This document shows positions 7,420 through 13,885 of a stretch of 64,000 bases of DNA, piece after piece (positions within the stretch are counted from its first letter, which is position 1; each line of letters opens with the position of its first letter). The position numbers and the translations under genes are program-made. Below the pieces are notes generated by a model. That model was not told the DNA's origin and did not search any database. It saw only the letters and a list, made by a program, of their open reading frames with translations. Source of the DNA: Streptosporangium sp. NBC_01755 (GTDB taxonomy: Bacteria; Actinomycetota; Actinomycetes; Streptosporangiales; Streptosporangiaceae); contig NZ_CP109131.1 in assembly GCF_035917995.1 (NCBI RefSeq), positions 3,906,001-3,970,000 on the forward strand, read 5' to 3'.

Positions 7420-7775
7420 ACGAGGACCTGCCCGCCCGACTCCGCGCGGCGATCGAGCAGAGGAAAGCCCTCGCCGAAGCCGCCACCCAAGGCGAGTGGA
7501 TCGACGACGGCGGCATCTACGTCGGCCACGAGATGAACGGAATCGTCGACCACGTCTATCAGGACGAAGACCAAGCGCACATCGTGGCCAACCAGCCGAG
7601 CGCGGTCCTCGCCCGATGCAAGGCAGATCTTGACACCCTCGACCGCTGCGAAAAGTACCTAGGCACTCCTCAAGAGGAGTCTTTCGCCATGCTGATGTGG
7701 CACGCTACCCGGCTGGCTGAAGCGACGATCACGGACCTCGCCAAGGGCTACAACATCACCGAGGAGGAGACGTGA
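7416..7775 (+). CDS. DUF6221-like protein
   Basis: 119 aa from TTG 7416, the start that overlaps the preceding stop. Pattern LPARLRAAIEQRKALAEAA, then HIVANQPSAVLARCKADLDTLDRCEKYL, matches the DUF6221 family common in actinophages. No catalytic residues known. Overlaps the phosphatase gene by 4 bp, implying coupled translation. Confidence 0.6.
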   Translation: MNEDLPARLRAAIEQRKALAEAATQGEWIDDGGIYVGHEMNGIVDHVYQDEDQAHIVANQPSAVLARCKADLDTLDRCEKYLGTPQEESFAMLMWHATRLAEATITDLAKGYNITEEET

Positions 7776-8194
7776 GCAAGGCTCTGTGGATCGTCGACCT
7801 CGACGGCACTCTCGCTCTCCGAGGAGACCGCGACCCGTACGACTGGCACCGGGTAGGGGAGGACGCCCCGAACCCGCCTGTCGTCGCCGTCGTTCGGGCG
7901 CTGATCCTCGCCGGGCATCCGGTGGCGTACGTGTCCGGACGCAAGGAGCAGTGCCGATACCAGACCGAGGTGTGGCTGTGCGCCAACGTCGGCTACTGGG
8001 ACGACGTCGAAGGCTTGTGGATGCGCGCCGACCACGACAACCGGCCCGACGTGCAGGTGAAGCACGACATCTACACCGAGCACTTCGCCCACCGGGAGAT
8101 CGCCGGAGTCATCGACGACCGCGCGGCCGTGGTCCGCATGTGGCGTGAAGAGCTGGGCCTGACCGTCCTACAAGTCGCCGAGGGGAACTACTGA
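7772..8194 (+). CDS. HAD phosphatase resembling polynucleotide kinase 3'-phosphatase domain
   Basis: 140 aa, GTG start. HAD motif I DLDGT is at residues 9-13, motif II SGR at 55-57, MR...D.R.D at 84-93 with a conserved lysine near 97, and DDR at 115-117 followed by VRMWR. This order matches the C-terminal phosphatase domain of T4-type polynucleotide kinase, which removes 3'-phosphates or 2',3'-cyclic phosphates from RNA. The kinase domain is absent. It lies 1.3 kb upstream of the Y RNA/Ro locus, which makes a role in RNA end healing plausible but unproven. Alternative: a nucleotide phosphatase. Confidence 0.8.
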   Translation: MSKALWIVDLDGTLALRGDRDPYDWHRVGEDAPNPPVVAVVRALILAGHPVAYVSGRKEQCRYQTEVWLCANVGYWDDVEGLWMRADHDNRPDVQVKHDIYTEHFAHREIAGVIDDRAAVVRMWREELGLTVLQVAEGNY

Positions 8195-8388
8195 CGAAGC
8201 GCCAAGAAGTCGCAGGTGGCACGAATGCGAACTGCGGAAACACGACACCCGGAATAGATTATCTCGGCTGATCGCTGAGACACGAAAGCGGCCCCCCGAT
8301 CCCACACGGAGAGCCGCCCGCCCCACCTCGTCAGACCCCATCATCCCCAATGGTCTCCCGTAAGCGTACGACCTCGGGGAGGCCGCCA

Positions 8389-9180
8389 ATGTCCGATCGA
8401 GTTTGCCTGGGCCGCTGCAACGGCGCCCAGCGCCGCAAGGCCGAAGACCACACCCGCGCCCTCGCCACCTGGCAGGCAGCCCTGGCCAGGTGGGTAGACG
8501 CCCCTGACGACACCCGCGGACCCGAACCCATCCGCCCTGTCGAACCCACCTACCGGTGGACCGCCGGCACCCCCATCTGGTGCCTGTCGGACTCCGCGGC
8601 GATCCGCTCAGCCCTCACCGACCTCGACGAGCAGATGGCGCTTCGCCTCATGGCCGGCGACGGGCACGGCTCCATCAACCTCAACGAGCGCGTCACCAGC
8701 TCACCCGAACCCGGATCCCCATCCCCTGCACACGACCAGCTCGACGAGCTCGTGCGGTGGATGAGGGAGTGGGAGAACGCCTACCGGGAGACCCAAGGCT
8801 GGCCTACAGCGCCGGTCCGGGGAGCGTCCGCTCCTGCTTTGACGTCGTCGGTCGCGTGGCACCTCTCCCACCTCGACGGGATCCTCGCCCACCCCGACAC
8901 CGCCGAAGGGTTCGGCGTCGGCATCCTGTACTGGCACGCGCAGGTCACCGCCGCGGCGAAGACCAAGCCGAAGCGGAGCCACATCAAAGGGGTGCGCTGC
9001 CGCCAGTGCCACGTCGCGACCCTGTACCGGTTCGAAGACGAAGATGGCGAGGTCCGTGTGGAGTGCCGTAACCGGGGCTGCGGAGAGAACCGCGGCGGGC
9101 CGGCCGTGATGACGCTGGCCGAGTTCCAGGGGCACGTCCAGACCGAAGCTGACGCTGAGATTGCTCGGCGGGCATCGTGA
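8389..9180 (+). CDS. hypothetical phage protein with C-terminal zinc ribbon
   Basis: 263 aa. ATG 8389 is chosen because GGGGAGG lies 6 nt upstream; an in-frame ATG at 8350 lacks such a site. The C-terminal third has CRQC...CRNRGC, a two-knuckle zinc ribbon preceded by a basic linker (AKTKPKRSHIKG). The helical middle contains VAWHLSHLDGILAH. A 194-bp gap precedes it and may hold a promoter, but no convincing -35/-10 pair was found. Confidence 0.6.
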   Translation: MSDRVCLGRCNGAQRRKAEDHTRALATWQAALARWVDAPDDTRGPEPIRPVEPTYRWTAGTPIWCLSDSAAIRSALTDLDEQMALRLMAGDGHGSINLNERVTSSPEPGSPSPAHDQLDELVRWMREWENAYRETQGWPTAPVRGASAPALTSSVAWHLSHLDGILAHPDTAEGFGVGILYWHAQVTAAAKTKPKRSHIKGVRCRQCHVATLYRFEDEDGEVRVECRNRGCGENRGGPAVMTLAEFQGHVQTEADAEIARRAS

Positions 9181-9380
9181 GCGAGTCCTGCCCGACCTGC
9201 CGAGGCCGCGGGACTCTGCCCGACGCGAAGACGTGCGCTCTTGCCGACTGTGGGCGGGAGTTCCGATGGCAGGACGACGGGCGGGGGAGAGACCACCCGC
9301 GGGAGGATGCCGCGTACTGCTCAGCGTCGTGCCGGAGGGTCGCCGCCCAGCGCGCCTACCGCCGACGGCGAGCCGCGTGA
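9177..9380 (+). CDS. zinc-finger mini-protein
   Basis: 67 aa, GTG start overlapping the previous stop. CPTCRGRG (DnaJ-like knuckle), CALADC and CSASC provide up to three cysteine pairs; the C-terminus is arginine-rich (RVAAQRAYRRRR). Likely nucleic-acid binding. Its stop codon lies inside the terminator stem that follows. Confidence 0.55.
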   Translation: MSESCPTCRGRGTLPDAKTCALADCGREFRWQDDGRGRDHPREDAAYCSASCRRVAAQRAYRRRRAA

Positions 9381-9411
9381 TCGCATCGCCCGGAGAGATG
9401 CGATCACATTT
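9377..9411 (+). terminator. terminator after first accessory block
   Basis: GTGATCGCATC (9377-9387) and GATGCGATCAC (9397-9407) make a perfect 11-bp stem with a 9-nt loop, followed by ATTTGG. It separates the protein-coding operon from the Y RNA array. Confidence 0.7.
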
Positions 9412-9499
9412 GGTTCGTTCGCCCGTCCTGCCCAGAAATGCAGGTGTGGTGGATCGGCCTTCCCAGTAGCGTTGCATGCAGTTCATCGGGCCTGGAGTC

Positions 9500-9568
9500 G
9501 GTGCGGGTCGAAGGACATCGGTTATCTCTTTCCAAGATTCCGCCGGTGTCTGCCTCCATATCCGCGCC
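9500..9568 (+). ncRNA. Y RNA 1 (minimal, no tRNA-like module)
   Basis: 69 nt. GGTGCGG (9500-9506) pairs with CCGCGCC (9562-9568), and GACATCGG (9514-9521) pairs with CCGGTGTC (9543-9550). The internal loop between them contains GTCGAAG opposite CCATAT. CGGGTCGAA, TCGGTTATC and CCATATCCG are shared with the other three units. This is the layout of a Ro-binding stem, with GGUUAUC as in known Y RNAs. The loop is short and lacks the T-arm, acceptor and D-arm parts of the larger units. No clear promoter was found in 9412-9499. Confidence 0.65.
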
Positions 9569-9604
9569 TTCTCCCGGCTCGGTGAACTGGTCAGGTCTGG
9601 TGTT

Positions 9605-9740
9605 GGCACGGGTCGAAGCATCATCGGTTATCCACTGTTAATGGGGCGGTTGCGGGTTCGAGTCCCGCCGCAGGCTTCGGCCTGTGTAGCTCAATTGGCA
9701 GAGCACCAAAAATACCGGTGGGCGTCCCCATATCCGTGCC
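9605..9740 (+). ncRNA. Y RNA 2 with permuted tRNA-like module
   Basis: 136 nt. Terminal helix GGCACGG (9605-9611)/CCGTGCC (9734-9740); upper helix CATCGG/CCGGTG. Inside, in permuted order, come a T-arm (GCGGG, loop TTCGAGT, CCCGC, 9652-9668), an acceptor-like strand CGCAGGC (9669-9675), a TTCG tetraloop, the pairing strand GCCTGTG (9680-9686), then TA and a D-arm GCTC/GAGC (9689-9704). The helix and elbow elements are those of a tRNA, but the 3' half precedes the 5' half and the Ro stem replaces the anticodon loop. This matches the YrlA class of bacterial Y RNAs. Confidence 0.85.
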
Positions 9741-9775
9741 TTCACCTGACCTGATCGTTCGTCAGTCCTGTCGGC

Positions 9776-9913
9776 GGTGCGGGTCGAATCTCGATCGGTT
9801 ATCGCCTCTGGAGCGGGTGACGCAGGTTCAAATCCTGCCGGGCCGACCACGTCGGCCTGTCGTCTAGCGGCCTAGGACGCCTAAACGCCGGTCGGAGTCC
9901 CCATATCCGCACC
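9776..9913 (+). ncRNA. Y RNA 3 with permuted tRNA-like module
   Basis: 138 nt. Terminal helix GGTGCGG (9776-9782)/CCGCACC (9907-9913), with invariant CGGGTCGAA, TCGGTTATC and CCATATCCG. The T-arm GCAGG-TTCAAAT-CCTGC (9822-9838) is followed by CGGGCCG (9839-9845) pairing with CGGCCTG (9853-9859). The 7-nt loop begins ACCA, like a discriminator plus CCA end. The D-arm (9862-9878, GTCT...AGGAC) closely resembles actinobacterial tRNA-Glu. The anticodon-stem equivalent is weak here. Orientation and order agree with Y RNAs 2 and 4. Confidence 0.85.
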
Positions 9914-9933
9914 GTCGACAGGGCTGACGAGCA

Positions 9934-10074
9934 GGGGAGCGGGTCGAAGAACGTCGGTTATCGGGAACAATTTGTCGCGGGTTCGAATCCCGTCGCCGTG
10001 GCCTAGCTGCGGTGTAGCTCAGCCTGGTAGAGCGATTGTCAAAACCCCGGCGCTCATCACCACATCCGCTCCCC
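9934..10074 (+). ncRNA. Y RNA 4 with permuted tRNA-like module
   Basis: 141 nt and the clearest fold. Terminal helix GGGGAGCGG (9934-9942)/CCGCTCCCC (10066-10074); upper helix CGTCGG/CCGGCG. The anticodon-stem equivalent ACAAT (9967-9971)/ATTGT (10035-10039), 5-nt variable loop, T-arm GCGGG-TTCGAAT-CCCGT (9977-9993), wobble-rich acceptor CGCCGTG (9994-10000)/TGCGGTG (10008-10014) and D-arm GCTC/GAGC (10017-10033) give a full cloverleaf with permuted ends. Its 3' end abuts the leader hairpin of the Ro gene, so the two transcripts are probably linked or processed. Confidence 0.87.
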
Positions 10075-10112
10075 TTTCGCATATCCGCTCACAGGCGGGT
10101 CGAACGAAGGAG
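10074..10112 (+). promoter_or_regulatory. Ro-site mimic hairpin covering the Ro ribosome binding site
   Basis: CTTTCG (10074-10079) pairs with CGAAGG (10105-10110), and CCGC (10085-10088) with GCGG (10095-10098), around loop TCACAG. The internal loop CATAT opposite GTCGAA reproduces the invariant Ro-site blocks CATATCCG and CGGGTCGAA of the Y RNAs, joined at the terminal-helix end. The Shine-Dalgarno AAGGAG (10107-10112) lies partly in the stem, 7 nt before ATG 10120. Ro binding could therefore block its own translation (inference). Confidence 0.6.
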
Positions 10113-10119
10113 AGAGCAC

Positions 10120-11790
10120 ATGGCACGTGATCCGCTCGCGGGGATCTCCACGATCACAACCCCGCAGACGCAGCGCATCCCCGGCCGCACCGATCAGGTT
10201 CTCAACAACGCCGGCGGCTACGTGTTCGCCAAGGACACCTGGGAGCGCGTCGAGGACTTCATCCTGCTTGGAACATGTGGCGGCACGTACTACGTGGGTG
10301 AGGACAAGCTGACCGCGGACAACGCCGACGTGCTGTTCGTCGCGGTCGCCGAGGATGGGCCGCGCGTCGTCAACCTCATCGTGGCCATCTCCACCGCCCG
10401 GCCGCCCCGGGCGCCGAAGCCCCGCCCGGCCATCTTCGCTCTCGCCGCGGCGTTCGCCCGCGGCGACCTCGACACCCGCCAGGCCGTCAAGGCTGCTCTG
10501 CCGTTGGTGGTGCGGACCACGGATCATCTGGCGATGTTCGTCGGCTACCTGAAGAACCTCGGCGGCAAGGCATCCCGTAACGGGTCCGGCCTGGTCGTGG
10601 GCCGCGCCCTGCGGACGGCGCTCGCGTCGTGGTTCCTGCGGGACGAGCCCGACAACGTGGCGTTCCGGGCGTGCAAGGCGATGCAGCGCAAGACGCCGCA
10701 GGGTGAGGCGCTCGCGCTGCGGGACGTGCTGCGCATCGCCCACCCGAAGGCCGACACCGCGCAGCACAGGGCGCTGTTCGGCTGGATCGCAGGCAACGTC
10801 ACCGACGACGAGGCTCGCGACGAGCTGCCCGCCGTCGACCGGTTCCTCACCGCGAAGGCCGTCACGTCTGTGGACGAGGCGATCCGCGTGGTGGGCGAGC
10901 TGCGGGTGCCGTGGGAGTTCCTGCCGGATGCGATGCTGCGCGAGCCCGCGGTGTGGGAGGCGCTGGTCGACACGGTCGGGATGACCGCGCTCATCCGCAA
11001 CCTCGCCCGGATGACGCGGATCGGCGCCCTCAAGCCCATGGGTGACGCCACCGGCCGCGCTGTCGCGCGCCTCACGAACGGGGAGGCGATCGTCAGGGCG
11101 CGGATCCACCCGATGGACGCCTGGCTGGCCATGCGCGTCTACGCGTCCGGCACCGCCCAGCCGAACCCCCGCGCTGATGTCCAGACGTGGAAGCCTGTCC
11201 CGGCGATCCTCGACGCGTTGGAGGAGACCTACGAGCTGTCGTTCGGCGGCGTTGAGCCGTCCGGCAAGCGGCTCCTCGTCGCGGTCGACTCCTCAGGGTC
11301 GATGAGCGGCGGATGGGGCGGACGCCTCACCATGGGCGGGTCTCCGCTCGGCGCCCCCTACGAGGTGGGGTGCGCCATGGCGGTCATGCTGGCCCGCATC
11401 GAGCGCGGCAACGTGCACGTCATCGACGTCGACACGTCCGTCCACGCCTCCAAGGTGACGCCCCGCACGAACCTGCGGGAGATCGCCTCCTGGCGACCCT
11501 CCGGCGGCGGCACGAACCTCGCGCTGCCGTTCGACTGGGCGCGCCAGGAGCAGCTGAACGTGGACGGCATCGTCCTGTTCACCGACAACGAGACCTGGGC
11601 CGGCCGAACCCACGCCTCCCAGTCGCTCACCGCGTACCGCAAGGCCATCAACCCTGCGACGCGCGTCGTGGTCGCCGCGATGACCGCTGCCGGACACACA
11701 ATCGGCGACCCGAACGACCCGGGCGTGCTGAACATGGCGGGCTTGGACGCGTCGCTGCCGATGGTCGTGAACGGCTTCATTCGAAGCTGA
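10120..11790 (+). CDS. rsr: Ro60/Rsr ortholog (TROVE plus vWA domain)
   Basis: 556 aa, close to animal Ro60 and Deinococcus Rsr in length. Residues about 20-370 form the helical-repeat TROVE ring (ARGDLDTRQAVKAALPLVVRTTDHLAMFVGYLKNL, quoted in part). Residues about 385-550 form a vWA domain with the MIDAS motif DSSGSMS near 389, GGGTNL and FTDNE. Ro proteins bind Y RNAs and misfolded RNA ends; in Deinococcus a Y RNA tethers Rsr to PNPase. ATG 10120 is chosen for AAGGAG 7 nt upstream; a GTG at 10036 would fall inside Y RNA 4. Four Y RNAs lie directly upstream on the same strand, so partner and RNAs form one locus. Confidence 0.93.
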   Translation: MARDPLAGISTITTPQTQRIPGRTDQVLNNAGGYVFAKDTWERVEDFILLGTCGGTYYVGEDKLTADNADVLFVAVAEDGPRVVNLIVAISTARPPRAPKPRPAIFALAAAFARGDLDTRQAVKAALPLVVRTTDHLAMFVGYLKNLGGKASRNGSGLVVGRALRTALASWFLRDEPDNVAFRACKAMQRKTPQGEALALRDVLRIAHPKADTAQHRALFGWIAGNVTDDEARDELPAVDRFLTAKAVTSVDEAIRVVGELRVPWEFLPDAMLREPAVWEALVDTVGMTALIRNLARMTRIGALKPMGDATGRAVARLTNGEAIVRARIHPMDAWLAMRVYASGTAQPNPRADVQTWKPVPAILDALEETYELSFGGVEPSGKRLLVAVDSSGSMSGGWGGRLTMGGSPLGAPYEVGCAMAVMLARIERGNVHVIDVDTSVHASKVTPRTNLREIASWRPSGGGTNLALPFDWARQEQLNVDGIVLFTDNETWAGRTHASQSLTAYRKAINPATRVVVAAMTAAGHTIGDPNDPGVLNMAGLDASLPMVVNGFIRS

Positions 11791-11840
11791 TCCAATGGGT
11801 GCGTGAGGGCGGGGCTATCTGCCCTCACGCGTCTATTGGA
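11791..11840 (+). other. two-tier hairpin after the Ro gene
   Basis: Directly after the stop, TCCAAT (11791-11796) pairs with ATTGGA (11835-11840) and CGTGAGGGC (11802-11810) with GCCCTCACG (11821-11829), with a 5+5 internal loop. An A run rather than a U run follows, so this is not a standard terminator. It may protect the 3' end or be a small RNA. Confidence 0.5.
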
Positions 11841-11884
11841 CAAAAAATCGATTTCCTGCAACGATGATCCGCAACCGCAGGTAT

Positions 11885-11918
11885 GCCCTTTGGAGAGAGA
11901 TCTCCGGAGGGCTTTTTT
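11885..11918 (+). terminator. intrinsic terminator / start-region hairpin
   Basis: GCCCT...GGAG pairs with CTCC...AGGGC (to 11912), followed by TTTTTT (11913-11918). This is the best U-tract terminator near the Ro gene. Its 3' arm includes GGAGG, the only ribosome binding site for the ATG at 11920, so readthrough transcripts would have that site folded away. Confidence 0.75.
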
Positions 11919-11919
11919 C

Positions 11920-12159
11920 ATGTTCGGGGGTGCTTTGAACCCCGACGTGGATCCGGACATTGACCCGTCCGAAGTTGTCACTCCCTCGCAGGCCGCCGCC
12001 CGCTTCGGCGTCCCGGCCGGCACGGTCCGCTCGTGGATCTCCCGCCGCCGGATTAAGCCGATCGGCGCGATTGGCAGATACAACGTGTACGACTACCGGG
12101 TGCTGGCGAAGGTCGAGTTCGAGATGAACTATCAGCCTGATGAGGCTGAGGTCGCCTAG
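11920..12159 (+). CDS. small HTH (MerR/excisionase-like) protein
   Basis: 79 aa from ATG 11920, 9 nt after GGAGG. Residues about 20-60 fit an HTH_17/AlpA-type winged helix (TPSQAAARFGVPAGTVRSWISRRRIKPIG, in part). Such proteins serve as excisionases or small regulators. It directly follows the Ro terminator. It could control the Ro locus or the genes downstream; neither is shown. Confidence 0.6.
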   Translation: MFGGALNPDVDPDIDPSEVVTPSQAAARFGVPAGTVRSWISRRRIKPIGAIGRYNVYDYRVLAKVEFEMNYQPDEAEVA

Positions 12160-12181
12160 ATAGTCCTAGACATTCCGAGAC

Positions 12182-12431
12182 GCGCTCCTCTGGCGAGGGT
12201 GCGCCGGCTCCGTGCACGCTTCCCCGCGGTGCACGTCGAGCCTTGGGGGCTGGTTGGTCCTTGCGCGAGGGCGCCGACCAGCCCCCCACCAAGACGCGCA
12301 CCCTTCCTGGCGGGTGGGTGTGCCGCGTGTCGCTGAGCAATGTGGAGCCCCCTTCACGCTCGCCGCGCGACTCCGGTACGGCCTGGCCTGAGGGCATGGG
12401 GGTGCCCAGCGGACGGTCAGGCCGTACCGGA
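12182..12431 (+). ncRNA. candidate structured RNA (array of stable hairpins)
   Basis: The 307-bp gap between 12159 and 12467 has no convincing gene but five strong helices in a row. GCGC 12182-12185/12201-12204 comes first. GGCTC-CGTGCAC (12206-12217) pairs with 12229-12242 around one 2-nt bulge. GGGGGCTGGTTGG (12245-12257) pairs with 12274-12286. GCGCACCC (12296-12303) pairs with 12316-12323. A perfect 14-bp helix (12372-12385/12418-12431) encloses a nested GGGCA/TGCCC hairpin. Could be a noncoding RNA or a long leader for the next gene. Confidence 0.45.
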
Positions 12432-12466
12432 ACAACACCGCGAAACACCCCCGATGGAGAACGCTC

Positions 12467-12940
12467 ATGAAGGTCTACCTAGCCACCAGCGGCACGTACT
12501 CCAGCTACCGAGTACACGGCGTGTACGCCCGCCGAGAGGACGCTGAAGCGTACGAATTCAGCGAGAACGTCGATGAGTACGAGCTGCTGGAGAGCCCGCA
12601 AGAGGTCCGGTCCTGGCACAGGCTGTTCTGGTACCCAGACAATCCCGAGGGCGAATACGAGCGTGAGGGCTTCTTCATGGGCCCCTACAAGACTCGCAAC
12701 CCCGACGAGATGATGCCTGTCCGCATGGACTATGACGGCCGCTGGGAGCGGGTCGAACACCGCTGGAAAGGCGGTTACGGCGATCGCGGCTCCGGCGTGC
12801 TGGAGGTCCAAGGGTGGGACATTGAGCGCGTCCGGAAGGTGTTCGGGGAACTCCGCGCAGAGTGGCTGAACTGCAAGGCGCTCGGCATGGTGTGGGACCC
12901 GCGCGACACGAAGTGGACGCCCGGCGAGGTGGACGCCTGA
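12467..12940 (+). CDS. hypothetical phage protein
   Basis: 157 aa, ATG with GGAGA upstream, first gene after the hairpin array. The N-terminus KVYLATSGTYSSYRVHGVYARREDAEAY resembles small phage proteins of the DUF7336 kind, with a beta-hairpin then a helix. The rest is acidic and tryptophan-rich. Role unknown. Its stop overlaps the next ATG. Confidence 0.55.
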   Translation: MKVYLATSGTYSSYRVHGVYARREDAEAYEFSENVDEYELLESPQEVRSWHRLFWYPDNPEGEYEREGFFMGPYKTRNPDEMMPVRMDYDGRWERVEHRWKGGYGDRGSGVLEVQGWDIERVRKVFGELRAEWLNCKALGMVWDPRDTKWTPGEVDA

Positions 12941-13371
12941 TGCGTATTCAGATCTTTCCCCTGCCTCATGTTGTCGTCGGCGAGGTTGTTGAGCAGCCGT
13001 TCGCGCTCGTCGTGGACCAGTACGACGCGCCGACCACCGAGGAAGAGTTCGACCGGTGGCAGCACTTCAAGCAGGAGTGCGGAGCCCGCGCGGTGCTCGT
13101 GACCCCGGAAACGGTCGAGGTCGTAGACCGGTACGCAGAACCCGCAGCGCCGCAAGAGCCGGTGTCGGGCAACGCGGACGCACTGCGGGACTTGGCACGC
13201 CTCGCCGAGTACGTGTACGACAACTTCCCCGACGGCGCCGCTCAAGGTGGCGGCACGATCGTGGATGTGGCCATGCGGCTGCTCGGCGAGTTGCCTCATC
13301 ACCGTGACGCGGGGAAGCTGACCGCTGGGTGGCCGAAACTCCATCGGGACCGCTCCGAGGACGACGCGTGA
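12940..13371 (+). CDS. hypothetical phage protein
   Basis: 143 aa, ATG in a TGATG overlap with the previous gene. The N-terminal part is beta-rich (VVVGEVVEQPFALVVDQYDAP) and the C-terminal part helical. No recognised family. Ends one base into the next ATG. Confidence 0.55.
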   Translation: MRIQIFPLPHVVVGEVVEQPFALVVDQYDAPTTEEEFDRWQHFKQECGARAVLVTPETVEVVDRYAEPAAPQEPVSGNADALRDLARLAEYVYDNFPDGAAQGGGTIVDVAMRLLGELPHHRDAGKLTAGWPKLHRDRSEDDA

Positions 13372-13682
13372 TGGCCCGCTGCATGCTCCGCTACCAGGTG
13401 GTCGTGAACGACCGGCCGCAGGGGTTCAAGCTCGGCGGGAACCCGGTTCACGTGGAAGCCGCACGTCTCGGCGCTGGACCGCAGGCTCAGCATCTCGTGG
13501 AGTTCTGGGCAGAAGGTCGTCGTCTCGACGGCACGGAGATCGAGCGGACGTTCCAGGTATTCGGCACCGGTCACCCGTTGCCCGAGGGGGCACGCTGGTG
13601 GGGGACCACCGCCCGCACTCCGGAAGGGCTCGTCTGGCACCTGTACGAGGTGCCCAGCGGTGAGGGGCAGGGGCAGGGCTGA
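13371..13682 (+). CDS. DUF7352-like protein
   Basis: 103 aa. Pattern YQVVVNDRPQGFKLGGNPVHVEAARL, EFWAE, FQVFGTGHPLPEGARWWGT, VWHLYE matches a small beta-rich family recurrent in actinophages (DUF7352-type). No catalytic residues evident. Translationally overlapped on both sides (TGATG). Confidence 0.6.
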   Translation: MARCMLRYQVVVNDRPQGFKLGGNPVHVEAARLGAGPQAQHLVEFWAEGRRLDGTEIERTFQVFGTGHPLPEGARWWGTTARTPEGLVWHLYEVPSGEGQGQG

Positions 13683-13885
13683 TGGCCATCCACGCCGATT
13701 CCGTAGAGGAAGCGTTGCGCACCATCACGCTCCCGCCCGGCCCCGCGCTCCTGTACGTGACCGAGGGCGACAACCCTACGATCACCGTCCTCGATCGGGC
13801 CGACCCCGACTTGATGCGGCATCGGGACCGGGCTATCTGCCGGGCGCTCCTGGTGTACGTCGTCGAAGACATGGACACGCCGTGA
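13682..13885 (+). CDS. hypothetical small phage protein
   Basis: 67 aa, ATG overlapping the previous stop; ends in an overlap with the next GTG. Alternating beta strands (PALLYVTEGDNPTITVLDR) and a C-terminal helix. Unknown function. Confidence 0.5.
   Translation: MAIHADSVEEALRTITLPPGPALLYVTEGDNPTITVLDRADPDLMRHRDRAICRALLVYVVEDMDTP

Noticed and set aside
9640..10040. tRNA genes, or tRNAs interrupted by introns
   Set aside because: T-arm and D-arm sequences look like tRNAs, but the 3' half always precedes the matching 5' half, and the segments between successive modules carry the conserved Ro stem. The permuted Y RNA reading pairs every helix; a normal tRNA or intron reading does not.
10036..10119. 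Upstream GTG start for the Ro gene
   Set aside because: It lies inside Y RNA 4, has no ribosome binding site and adds a low-complexity basic stretch absent from Ro proteins; ATG 10120 has AAGGAG.
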